A stretch of DNA of 64,000 bases from Chryseobacterium sp. G0162. Its GTDB lineage: Bacteria > Bacteroidota > Bacteroidia > Flavobacteriales > Weeksellaceae. The notes under the pieces were generated by a model that saw only the letters and a program-made list of their open reading frames with translations, was not told where the DNA came from and did not search any database. The translations under genes were made by a program, and so were the position numbers. Shown here piece after piece: positions 53,588 to 61,673 of the stretch (position 1 is its first letter; each line of letters begins with the position of its first letter). The stretch covers positions 4,698,001-4,762,000 of the forward strand of contig NZ_CP033922.1 of the NCBI RefSeq assembly GCF_003815715.1. Reading direction: 5' to 3'.

Positions 53588-53609
53588 AAGCCGCTTTTTA
53601 AAGCGGCTT
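53588..53609. terminator. bidirectional terminator
   Basis: Perfect stem AAGCCGCTTT (53588-53597) / AAAGCGGCTT (53600-53609), with T runs on both strands. Ends the peptide gene (plus) and the DUF3828 gene (minus). Confidence 0.92.
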
Positions 53610-53611
53610 TT

Positions 53612-54154
53612 TTATTGTTGAGCATATTGGATAAAATCATTCAGACTCGTTTTAAGATCCTTGGAACTTCCTATTGAATCAAAAACAATATTATCAATTT
53701 TCCATCCTTTTTCAGTGTCAATCAGTTGCAATGTATCAGTCCATAACACCTTTGGAGAGGTCATATCATATTCAAACTGAACAAGTGCTTTTGCCATTTT
53801 ATCATGAATAATAATATTTTTGATGGTATAATGGGTATATCCTTCATACAGGCTGGAAAAGATCGCCCCTTCAAATATCAACGGTTTTTCATCCGGATGA
53901 TTACTGTTTTTCACTTTTTCAATATCTGTTTTTGAAGCATTGATTGCTTTTTCTAATGCCTTTTTTAATTCCGGAGAAAATAATTCATCAGGTATTGGTT
54001 GATTGTAAATCATATCATTAGATTTTCCATATTGGCTGTAAAGTTGATTTACTTTTTCAGTAATCAGTTTTTTTTCAGTTGATGGAGATTGTGTTTTGCT
54101 GCAAGCTGTAAAGCATATAAGAAAACTTGCATATAGGAAAAGGAGTCGCATCAT
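53612..54154 (-). CDS. DUF3828-like lipoprotein
   Basis: 180 aa with a lipobox signal (LICFTACSK). The mature part matches the DUF3828 pattern: FSPELKKALEKAI, HYTIKNIIIHDKMAKALVQFEY, and a late WKIDNIVFD. The fold is probably NTF2-like. Immunity proteins of some T6SS amidase effectors have this kind of fold, and it lies divergently next to vgrG, so an immunity-like role is possible but unproven. Start at ATG 54154 or 54151. Confidence 0.75.
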   Translation of the reverse strand: MMRLLFLYASFLICFTACSKTQSPSTEKKLITEKVNQLYSQYGKSNDMIYNQPIPDELFSPELKKALEKAINASKTDIEKVKNSNHPDEKPLIFEGAIFSSLYEGYTHYTIKNIIIHDKMAKALVQFEYDMTSPKVLWTDTLQLIDTEKGWKIDNIVFDSIGSSKDLKTSLNDFIQYAQQ

Positions 54155-54312
54155 AATAGAGTATTGGTTTTTTCATCCAAAAGATATACCAAGCCATCAG
54201 TTGTAGAGTAACTTCTGATCAAAAGCTTAAATTTCCTGGGTTAATATATTCAAATTTAAATTATTTCCTATATTTGTGATAATTAGATCCTAATTAACAC
54301 AAAAAACACAGC

Positions 54313-56265
54313 ATGAAAAAAAACACGACTTCAGAACGTGTATCCTTTACTGGGGGATACCGTGCTCCTGATAATGCCCAGGCAGTGAAAGAAAATAATA
54401 CAGCAGGAATTAACCGTATTGTTAAACTTTCCGCAGTAATCAATGGCGAAATTATTTCAAGTTTTAAACATTTCAAATTAAAGCAAAGTGCAATAACACA
54501 TCACGAGTTTGAATTAACATTGGCTCATGATGCCTTATCCGAAAAACAAGGTCATCAATTGGAACAGGCCAATACATTTTTGGGAAAACGCCTTACGATA
54601 AAAATTGCTTACAAAGATTTCGAAACGAAAAACAGCCCTGAGAGGGTTTTTGTAGGAATTATTACCAAGGTAGGTTTCAGTCAGGAAGCTCACAGCTTGG
54701 GAAATATTGTTTTAAAAGGTTTCAGCCCTACTATTCTTCTGGATGGTGCAGCCCATACCCAGAGTTTTGGAGGTGCACAGCCTGTGAATACCGGAATTAT
54801 AGCTGATGAGGTAATCAAGCAGGGAATAGATCCGTTTTGGTATGACTTCAGAGTGAATGCCAAAGCCTCGTCACAAATTGTCTACAGTACACAATATAAC
54901 GAAACCCATTACAATTACTTGTGTAGAATTGCCGAGGCTTATGGTGAACAGTTTTTCTATGATGGAGAAGTGCTGCATTTCGGAAATATGCCGGCTCCGG
55001 CTGCTCCTCTTGAGCTGATAAGTGGAAGTAATACTTCAAATATTCATACTGAACTTAGGGCAATTCATGCTCAACCTAATTATTACGGATATAACAGCAG
55101 TAAAAATACGATGTTGACTTCGGGAGAAACTCCGTTAAAACATATGGGAAATCTTGCTCAAACCGCTTATATAAATAATGAAAGTATTTTCAAGACCCCT
55201 TCTCTTCAATCGGCGCCTATCCGGGCAGCTACTGATATGGATGTAGTGAATTCTCAAACCGGAGCATGGGGAAGTAAAGGTGTTGATGTATTTGTAGTAT
55301 CCGGTGATACCACAATGCCTTTTCTTTATCCCGGCTGCACAGCAGATCTTTATCTGAGAAAACCTGATTCCAACAAAACGGGGTATTTCACCAAACTCAT
55401 GATGACCAAGGTTATTCATGAGATTGATACCCTAGGCCATTATAAAGGAAGTTTTGAAGCCATTGCTTCTGATACGGGATATATGCCCAAACCTGAATTT
55501 ACAGTTCCTTTTGCAGAAACCCAGCCAGCAGTGGTCGTTTCCAATGAAGATCCTTTGGGGCAAGGACGTGTAAGGGTGAAATTTCTTTGGCAGCTCAATG
55601 AAACTACAGATTTTATCAGAGTAATGAGTCCTGATGCGGGTGGAACAGATCAGATCACCCAAAACAGAGGGTATGTAGCCATTCCTGAAGTAGGAGATCA
55701 GGTAATGGTGGGATTTGTTCATAATCATCCCGATCGTCCTTTCGTAATGGGAGGAATGTTTCATGGCGGTGTTGCTCTGGGAGGAGGGATAAATAATCAC
55801 CTTAAATCGATTCAGACCAGAAGCGGAATCCGTATTCTGATGAACGATGCTGAAGGCAGTGTGAATATTGTAGATCCAAGCGGCAACAATTATTTCATGG
55901 ATGGAAAAGGAAATATTACCGTATCTGCTCCCAATGATATCAACTTCAATGCGGGCGGAAACCTCAATATCAATGTCGGACAAAATATGTCTACCAGTGT
56001 TGGGATGAATAAAACGGATACCGTTACCATGAACCATAGTGAGAGTATAGGAATGATTAAAACCTCTTCTGTAATAGGAGATTCTCAGGTTTTTATAACC
56101 GGAAAACTGACAGAGTTTATAGAAGGAGATGTACACAGCGAAGTAAAACAGGAACGTAATGAAATTTCAAGAAAAGAAATGAATTTCAGTACAGAAGAAA
56201 ATTTTACTAGCCATACCAAAAGCTCGATCTTTATGAACAGTGGCGAAAAAGGACATAATCATTAA
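54313..56265 (+). CDS. vgrG: T6SS spike protein VgrG
   Basis: 650 aa. An N-terminal gp27-like part (KLSAVINGEIISSFKHFKLKQ) is followed by a gp5 OB-fold (DPLGQGRVRVKFLWQ, GYVAIPEVGDQVMVGFVHNH, PFVMGGMFHGG), then a C-terminal beta-helix needle with GNLNINVG-type repeats. It caps the T6SS tube and carries effectors. The tail ends in a His-containing GEKGHNH. Followed 10 bases later by a lipase effector gene, the classic carrier-cargo order. Confidence 0.92.
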   Translation: MKKNTTSERVSFTGGYRAPDNAQAVKENNTAGINRIVKLSAVINGEIISSFKHFKLKQSAITHHEFELTLAHDALSEKQGHQLEQANTFLGKRLTIKIAYKDFETKNSPERVFVGIITKVGFSQEAHSLGNIVLKGFSPTILLDGAAHTQSFGGAQPVNTGIIADEVIKQGIDPFWYDFRVNAKASSQIVYSTQYNETHYNYLCRIAEAYGEQFFYDGEVLHFGNMPAPAAPLELISGSNTSNIHTELRAIHAQPNYYGYNSSKNTMLTSGETPLKHMGNLAQTAYINNESIFKTPSLQSAPIRAATDMDVVNSQTGAWGSKGVDVFVVSGDTTMPFLYPGCTADLYLRKPDSNKTGYFTKLMMTKVIHEIDTLGHYKGSFEAIASDTGYMPKPEFTVPFAETQPAVVVSNEDPLGQGRVRVKFLWQLNETTDFIRVMSPDAGGTDQITQNRGYVAIPEVGDQVMVGFVHNHPDRPFVMGGMFHGGVALGGGINNHLKSIQTRSGIRILMNDAEGSVNIVDPSGNNYFMDGKGNITVSAPNDINFNAGGNLNINVGQNMSTSVGMNKTDTVTMNHSESIGMIKTSSVIGDSQVFITGKLTEFIEGDVHSEVKQERNEISRKEMNFSTEENFTSHTKSSIFMNSGEKGHNH

Positions 56266-56275
56266 TACTTTTCCT

Positions 56276-58180
56276 ATGAGCAGAACAAGAATTGTAAACG
56301 GAAAGTATACCAAGGTGACCCAAAAGGGGTATAATCTGTACTCTGAAGGAAATACTAATATTAATGCATCAGGTTTGAATAACCTGAATGCTGATAAAGA
56401 TATCCATCATGGTTCAGCGGTGGAAAGAGCGGCAGGTTATCAACCCAAAGATTCCGTAAATGTTTTTATCGGGATGTTTTTTGACGGAACAGGCAACAAC
56501 AGGTATAATTCTGATAAAACCTATTACAGTAAAATCAATTCCGGAGAAACCTATTATAAAAATGACACCGTTCCCCAGGAATATTACGAAACGATCAAAG
56601 ATCCCAAAACCGGAAAACAGAAAAAAATAAAAATCTCAGACCGTGACAGCTACTGGAATCCCTATTCAAACGTAGCAAAATTGTTTGATCTTTATAAGGA
56701 GAAATTAGAGGCAGCTAAAGATGATGAGTATCCGGAATATGGAGAATATGCTATTTTAAAACAATATGTAGAAGGGATAGGAACAAAACAGGATAAAGAA
56801 GATGATATTGCGGGTTCTTGTGCAGGAAGAGGTGATTGGGGAGTGATAGGCAGAGTGGAGGAAGGGATTAAAAATGTAATTGCCAATGAGTTTAAGCAAA
56901 TTTCTAAAGACAAGAAAATAAATAAGATTGTATTTGATGTTTTTGGGTTCAGCCGGGGTGCTGCCGCAGCAAGGCATTTTTGTAATGAAGTAAAGAAATC
57001 TGCAAAATATGATACGGTGATGAGAGATGAGATGGATACCAAGATGGGACGTCCAAGAGTCACTTATGTTTCTGAGCATGCAGGTGGTCTTTTTGGGAAA
57101 AGACTGAGTAAAGCAGGGTATAAACCTGTGGGAGATACTTTTACCATAGAAATTCGTTTTCTGGGAATATTTGATACGGTAGTTTCAGATATGGTAGTGA
57201 AAGAAAATTTAGGGTATAAAGTAGCAGGGGCATTGGCGACCAGTCCTTTAACGGTTCCTTACAGTATTGCCGCTTTTCTGGGACAGGCATCACTGCAGAA
57301 GATCAAAACCAAGGTCTCAGGACTGGGGATCAAAAAAATATTTCATATTACAGCACACAATGAATGGCGGAAGAATTTTGCTTTAACCCCTACAGAAGAA
57401 GGCTATACTTTATCAATGCTGGGAGCGCATTCGGATATAGGCGGGGGATATGCCCATCTGGATAAATATACCGCGGTACTGGATTATTTTGATGTAAAAG
57501 TAGGAGATCATAAAACGCTTCAGGAAAAAGAAAAAATAAGACAGTTTTATATCAACCGGCGTATTTCTACAGAAAAAGAGATTGTGTTTAGGAATACCTA
57601 TGACCACGTTAAGGAAACAACAGTGACCGGTGCAGGAGTTGGAACACGGGAAATTAAAGCAGAACCGGATTTCCTGGATAAAGAAAAAACAGTATCTACA
57701 AGTCCTTATTATCAGATATACCAGACCAAAGAATCAGACCATTATATCCTGGAAGACTCCCGGTATATTTCCAATAAATACAGCCTGGTAGCAATGTACA
57801 TGATGTTGCAGAAGGGGATAGATAACAAAGTACCTTTTTATGATGATTATAAAATAGCAAACCCTAAAGTTCCTCATGAATTTGAATATGAAATTCCAGA
57901 TACGGATAAATATAAAATATTGAAACAATATATGGAGATAATGCTGGAGGAAGGTAAAAAAGAAGGGGTTGGTAATTATACAATACCATCGGAAATATAT
58001 CAACATATTTGTAACCATTATATTCATCTTTCTGCTAACTTTGGTGGATTGGCAGCAATAGGGGTAAAAACAGGAGATCATCACCTTTTGGAAAGTCTAG
58101 GTTTTGTCAATCAACCGGTAGCGCCTAAAGTCGATAAAGATGGGAGTGTCTATTATGAAAGAGAAAAATGGTATCCTTAG
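56276..58180 (+). CDS. Tle1-like phospholipase effector (DUF2235)
   Basis: 634 aa from the ATG at 56276; a GTG at 56240 would overlap vgrG by 26 bases. The alpha/beta-hydrolase motifs of the DUF2235/Tle1 family are present: VFIGMFFDGTGNN near the start, the nucleophile Ser about residue 226 in VFGFSRGAAAARHF (GxSxG), and Asp about 387 in LGAHSDIGGGY. Tle1 enzymes cut membrane phospholipids in rival cells. No signal peptide, as expected for T6SS cargo. The next gene is a DUF2931 lipoprotein, the usual immunity type. Confidence 0.9.
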   Translation: MSRTRIVNGKYTKVTQKGYNLYSEGNTNINASGLNNLNADKDIHHGSAVERAAGYQPKDSVNVFIGMFFDGTGNNRYNSDKTYYSKINSGETYYKNDTVPQEYYETIKDPKTGKQKKIKISDRDSYWNPYSNVAKLFDLYKEKLEAAKDDEYPEYGEYAILKQYVEGIGTKQDKEDDIAGSCAGRGDWGVIGRVEEGIKNVIANEFKQISKDKKINKIVFDVFGFSRGAAAARHFCNEVKKSAKYDTVMRDEMDTKMGRPRVTYVSEHAGGLFGKRLSKAGYKPVGDTFTIEIRFLGIFDTVVSDMVVKENLGYKVAGALATSPLTVPYSIAAFLGQASLQKIKTKVSGLGIKKIFHITAHNEWRKNFALTPTEEGYTLSMLGAHSDIGGGYAHLDKYTAVLDYFDVKVGDHKTLQEKEKIRQFYINRRISTEKEIVFRNTYDHVKETTVTGAGVGTREIKAEPDFLDKEKTVSTSPYYQIYQTKESDHYILEDSRYISNKYSLVAMYMMLQKGIDNKVPFYDDYKIANPKVPHEFEYEIPDTDKYKILKQYMEIMLEEGKKEGVGNYTIPSEIYQHICNHYIHLSANFGGLAAIGVKTGDHHLLESLGFVNQPVAPKVDKDGSVYYEREKWYP

Positions 58181-58191
58181 ATCAATAATGT

Positions 58192-59364
58192 ATGATAAAG
58201 ATAAGCCGAATAAAAAATAAAATATTATTCTTACCAGGTTTGCTGTTGATGGTAAATTGCCAGCCAAAGGATAAATTTGAGTGGAATGCTGGAGTTTCAG
58301 CACCAATCTATTATGGGGCGTCAGGCCCATTTGTAGAATACTTTTATAAGGGAAAAAGTGTTGCCGGCACTTCAGCAGCAGGTATAGAGCCTGGCTGGGG
58401 TTTAACAAGTGGTGGCTATACGGGAGGAGATATCAATAAACCTGTTCCTGATAGTATATCTGTAAGTTGGATCTGTGATGCAGATGGAATACATTATAAA
58501 ACAGGACATAAATTACCAAGAGAGAAAATGCTAAATTTATTTAAAAATAAAATAGTAGGATCTAATGGTGAAAAAATTGATTATACTCAAATAGTAACAG
58601 GAATGGCACCTGGTGGAAATGTAATTGTTTGGATGAAAGGTGGAGATTCAAGTACTGAAATCACAAATTTTAAAGCAAAGAATATAGGAATCTGGAGAGA
58701 AAATGATAAGAATTACAAAAAGTATGTAGAAGAACACGAGAAGGTGTCTGAAGGTTTTAAAATTGCTAATGTATTCCGCTATTTTCACGGTATTCCTTAT
58801 TCAGTTTGGGAAAAAGGAGAGAAAACATACAAATATGATATAGGCTTTAGCAGTGAGGAGGACCGTGATTTTTACGAATCGGTTACTGCTTTTTCAAAGG
58901 ACGGCAGCTATATATTTTTAAATGAAAATCAATTTATTATTCCTTATAAGGATTGGCTGTCTAACCATATTAATGCTGGAGTAAAAGAAGGAAAACTTCC
59001 AGTTCATACAGTAGTTCAATGGATATCAGAAGATAATAAACAATGGTATAAAGGTGAGATTGTTTTTCCTGCTGATTTTCAAAATACTTTTGAGTCATTT
59101 TATCAAAAGAATAAAAATATCCATATTGTGTATGTAATGGATAAGTTGAATCCTTCTGAGAATTATACGTTTGGAACAATATGGTTGCAAAGTTCCACCT
59201 CAAAAGAACGTATAATGAAGTTCCGCTTAGCGAAATTGAATAATGAGACTAGAAAATATGATGTTTCAAAATACACTCTTCCTAAGGGATTTGTAGTTCC
59301 CAAATGGGAAGGCAGAATCCCGCTTCAAAAACCTACCGATCTTCAATACTGGCAGGAGGAATAA
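58192..59364 (+). CDS. DUF2931 lipoprotein, probable immunity protein
   Basis: 390 aa. Signal with lipobox (LLLMVNCQPK). The DUF2931 pattern is visible: KFEWNAGVSAPIYYGAS, SVSWICDADGIHYKTGHKLP, GNVIVWMKGG and, near the end, VVPKWEGRIPLQKP. DUF2931 lipoproteins commonly follow Tle1-like lipase genes and are thought to block the lipase in the periplasm. Starts 11 bases after the effector stop. Assignment as immunity protein is inference from position. Confidence 0.82.
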   Translation: MIKISRIKNKILFLPGLLLMVNCQPKDKFEWNAGVSAPIYYGASGPFVEYFYKGKSVAGTSAAGIEPGWGLTSGGYTGGDINKPVPDSISVSWICDADGIHYKTGHKLPREKMLNLFKNKIVGSNGEKIDYTQIVTGMAPGGNVIVWMKGGDSSTEITNFKAKNIGIWRENDKNYKKYVEEHEKVSEGFKIANVFRYFHGIPYSVWEKGEKTYKYDIGFSSEEDRDFYESVTAFSKDGSYIFLNENQFIIPYKDWLSNHINAGVKEGKLPVHTVVQWISEDNKQWYKGEIVFPADFQNTFESFYQKNKNIHIVYVMDKLNPSENYTFGTIWLQSSTSKERIMKFRLAKLNNETRKYDVSKYTLPKGFVVPKWEGRIPLQKPTDLQYWQEE

Positions 59365-59487
59365 CAATAAGGGATAGTATTTATACTATATAACCTTTGC
59401 TGCCATGTGCTACAATCTTCTACAATACAACAAATACTTTTCTCATCAATACCAAAAAATCAATACATTTGAATAGATAAAAAAATT

Positions 59488-60000
59488 GTGGATTCTATTC
59501 TCAACGTTGCAGTTCGTTCCCTGTGTGTTTACCTTTTTATGGTAATCGCTATTCGTTTGTTTGGCAAGAATCAGCTTTCTCAGCTCAATGCGGGAGATGT
59601 TGTTTTGTTACTTTTAATATCTAACGCCGTACAGAATGCAATGGTAGGTCCGGATACTTCATTGCAGGGAGGTTTGATTGCAGCTTTAGTTTTATTTGTC
59701 GCCAATTTTATTTTAAAAAGACTGATGTTCTCCAATCGCTCCTTTGAAGCTTTTATGCAGGATGAACCCGTTATTTTAATAAGAGATGGAGTGGCAGATC
59801 AGACCGCCTTAAATCGGGTTAAAATTACGGAAAATGAACTGGAAGAAGCCATTAGAGAACACGGTATCGAAGATATCAAAAATGTTAAATTATCCGTATT
59901 AGAGGTAGATGGGAATATAAGTGTGGTCTCTCAGGATGAGAAAAGCAAACAAACCCATTATGCACGAATCAAAAGAAAATACAAAAGAAAATATCATTAA
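59488..60000 (+). CDS. DUF421 membrane protein (YetF-like)
   Basis: 170 aa from a GTG start. Two to three membrane helices (SLCVYLFMVIAIRLFGKNQLSQ, DVVLLLLISNAVQNAMVG, GLIAALVLFVANFILKRLMF), then a cytoplasmic domain (EPVILIRDGVADQTAL, ENELEEAIREHGI, SVLEVDGNISVV). Common DUF421 family, role unknown. Ends four bases before the GNAT gene, so the two are likely one unit. Confidence 0.88.
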   Translation: MDSILNVAVRSLCVYLFMVIAIRLFGKNQLSQLNAGDVVLLLLISNAVQNAMVGPDTSLQGGLIAALVLFVANFILKRLMFSNRSFEAFMQDEPVILIRDGVADQTALNRVKITENELEEAIREHGIEDIKNVKLSVLEVDGNISVVSQDEKSKQTHYARIKRKYKRKYH

Positions 60001-60004
60001 TCCT

Positions 60005-60496
60005 ATGAATTACGAATTACGAGAAATGCTTCCCAATGACGAAGCAAGAGTGTTGGAAATTTTCAGACAGGGAGTAGAGGGCGGTATTGCTACTTTGGAA
60101 ACAGAAGTTCCCACTGCTGAAGCCTGGAGTATGGAATATTTCAATGATTGCCGTTGGGTGCTGGAAAACGAAAATAATGAAGTGATAGGATGGTGCGCCC
60201 TTAAACCGGTAAGCAAAAGAGAAGCTTTTAAAGGAGTGGCAGAAGTCAGCATTTACTTCGATAATGAATATCAAGGAAAGGGATTGGGCTCGATATTGCT
60301 TAAAAAGATCATACTGGATAGCGAAGACCATGGATTCTGGACCTTGCAGACCAATCTCTTTTCCGAAAATGAAATGGCAATCAAATCTCACCAGAAAAAC
60401 GGATTCAGAATGGTTGGTGTTCGTAAAAAAATAGGAAAACTGAACGGTGAATGGAAAGACCTTGTTATGATGGAAAAACGAAGCGAAATTATCTGA
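60005..60496 (+). CDS. GNAT acetyltransferase, phosphinothricin acetyltransferase-like
   Basis: 163 aa from the ATG at 60005. N-terminal YELREMLPNDEARVLEIFRQG and GIATLETEVPT, then the acetyl-CoA loop EYQGKGLGSILL, and HQKNGFRMVG. This set is typical of the Pat/Bar branch of GNATs, which acetylate phosphinothricin or methionine-like compounds. The natural substrate is unknown. Co-transcribed with the DUF421 gene. Confidence 0.88.
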   Translation: MNYELREMLPNDEARVLEIFRQGVEGGIATLETEVPTAEAWSMEYFNDCRWVLENENNEVIGWCALKPVSKREAFKGVAEVSIYFDNEYQGKGLGSILLKKIILDSEDHGFWTLQTNLFSENEMAIKSHQKNGFRMVGVRKKIGKLNGEWKDLVMMEKRSEII

Positions 60497-60628
60497 TGAA
60501 TAATGAGGTAGGGAAAGTTGCTTACAGGATATCTCAACTTTAAGCTCTACACTCCAAAGATTGAATACTAAATAACTTGGCTTGAACCTTGTTGTAGATC
60601 ATTCATTAAATTGGAAAAAGTAGAAATA

Positions 60629-60811
60629 ATGAAAAGTATGTTTAAGATTACAGGCATTTTAATGGTTGTATTGATGCTTACTTCCTGTGTGGCATATGAT
60701 AATGGAGGGTATCAGACCAAGAAAATTCCACCAGGACAAGCTAAAAAAATATATGGCGGAAGCGCAAAAGATTATGCTCCTGGACAGGTGAAAAAAAGAA
60801 ATGGCTATTAA
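60629..60811 (+). CDS. small PGQ-motif lipoprotein
   Basis: 60 aa from the ATG at 60629. Signal ends in a lipobox (LMLTSCVAY). The mature 38 residues contain two PPGQAKK / PGQVKK motifs (KKIPPGQAKKIYGG and YAPGQVKKRNGY). Chryseobacterium and relatives have families of such tiny lipoproteins; no function is known. Followed by a terminator. Confidence 0.7.
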   Translation: MKSMFKITGILMVVLMLTSCVAYDNGGYQTKKIPPGQAKKIYGGSAKDYAPGQVKKRNGY

Positions 60812-60824
60812 AAAATTATGATAA

Positions 60825-60847
60825 AACATTCCTTCAAAAGGAGTGTT
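60825..60847 (+). terminator. rho-independent terminator
   Basis: Stem AACATTCCTT (60825-60834) / AAGGAGTGTT (60838-60847) with one T-G pair, then TTTTT. Confidence 0.85.
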
Positions 60848-60928
60848 TTTTATTTTAAAATAAGATATTTTTTTGAATGATTTGGCATCAACATTGATTA
60901 TTTTAATACAGAACAAAAAGTTGAAAAA

Positions 60929-61159
60929 ATGAAAACAATGCTTAAGGCTCTTGGAGTCATGGCAATAATACTCACGCTGTCATCTTGTGCAGTAGATGGA
61001 TATTATGGAGGCAGAACGCATGGATATGGATATTACGGACCAAGATATTATGGTTACGGTCCCAGATATACAGAAAGAGTATATGTTTATGGTGGTGGCC
61101 ATCATGGCGGATATTATCACCATGGAGGCGGAGGCCATCATAACGGATTTCATAGATAA
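60929..61159 (+). CDS. Gly/His/Tyr-rich small lipoprotein
   Basis: 76 aa. Lipobox signal (LTLSSCAVD). The mature ~57 residues are almost only Gly, His, Tyr and Arg (GYGYYGPRYYGYGPRY, then YVYGGGHHGGYYHHGGGG). The ten or so His could bind Cu, Zn or Ni. Function unknown. It follows another tiny lipoprotein but has its own terminator upstream. Confidence 0.72.
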   Translation: MKTMLKALGVMAIILTLSSCAVDGYYGGRTHGYGYYGPRYYGYGPRYTERVYVYGGGHHGGYYHHGGGGHHNGFHR

Positions 61160-61173
61160 TAGATTAGATAAAA

Positions 61174-61200
61174 AAAAGCACTGAAGATTTCAGTGCTTTT
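61174..61200. terminator. bidirectional terminator
   Basis: Perfect stem AAAAGCACTGAA (61174-61185) / TTCAGTGCTTTT (61189-61200), loop GAT, between the convergent lipoprotein and DUF4286 genes. Confidence 0.92.
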
Positions 61201-61210
61201 GCTTTTATCA

Positions 61211-61525
61211 TTACAGCCTCAATTTTTTTGGATTCAGAAGCGTGTCAAAAATCATTACTTCCGGTCCGAACTTATTTTCAATTCGCTCTGCGATATTTTT
61301 CAATTCACTTTCAAGAAAATCGTTTCTCAGTTCATCATTATCAAATACCAGAAGGAGATTGTAATTTTTTCCTTCATCAATATAATCACTATGAACTTCA
61401 GATAGAATATACTTGTCGACATCCATCAGATTTTCGGTCATTAAAATCAGGGTTTCATCAATATAATTTTCCCATTCTTCCAGATTATTTTTCGTGCAGT
61501 GGAAAGTTATACTTAATACGCTCAT
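61211..61525 (-). CDS. DUF4286 family protein
   Basis: 104 aa, cytoplasmic. LSITFHCTKNNLEEWENYI at the start and LLLVFDNDELRNDFLESEL later give the ferredoxin-like (dimeric alpha/beta barrel) pattern of DUF4286. No function is known. Divergent from gyrA. Confidence 0.85.
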   Translation of the reverse strand: MSVLSITFHCTKNNLEEWENYIDETLILMTENLMDVDKYILSEVHSDYIDEGKNYNLLLVFDNDELRNDFLESELKNIAERIENKFGPEVMIFDTLLNPKKLRL

Positions 61526-61673
61526 ATTTTAAGAATTTTTAAGATTTTGTGGATAAATTCTAGCACAAAAATCGGCATTTTTTTCGTAAATTAGCCCGTT
61601 AATAAAAATTGGAAATAAATAATTTTCAGACTTACAGCTAATGGTCTGACAATCATTATAATAAAATTTGTTT

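Noticed and set aside
55432..56136. 234-codon minus-strand ORF opposite vgrG
   Set aside because: Rich in Ile, His, Ser and Tyr with no domain pattern. It is the mirror of the vgrG beta-helix repeats.
56240..56275. Translational overlap of the lipase gene with vgrG from a GTG start
   Set aside because: The ATG at 56276 lies 10 bases after the vgrG stop and gives a normal start; the extra 12 residues look like a read-through of the vgrG end.
60996..61184. Met/Asp-rich plus-strand ORF overlapping the His-rich lipoprotein
   Set aside because: It is the +1 frame of repetitive GGN/CAT codons. The frame at 60929 has a proper lipobox signal.
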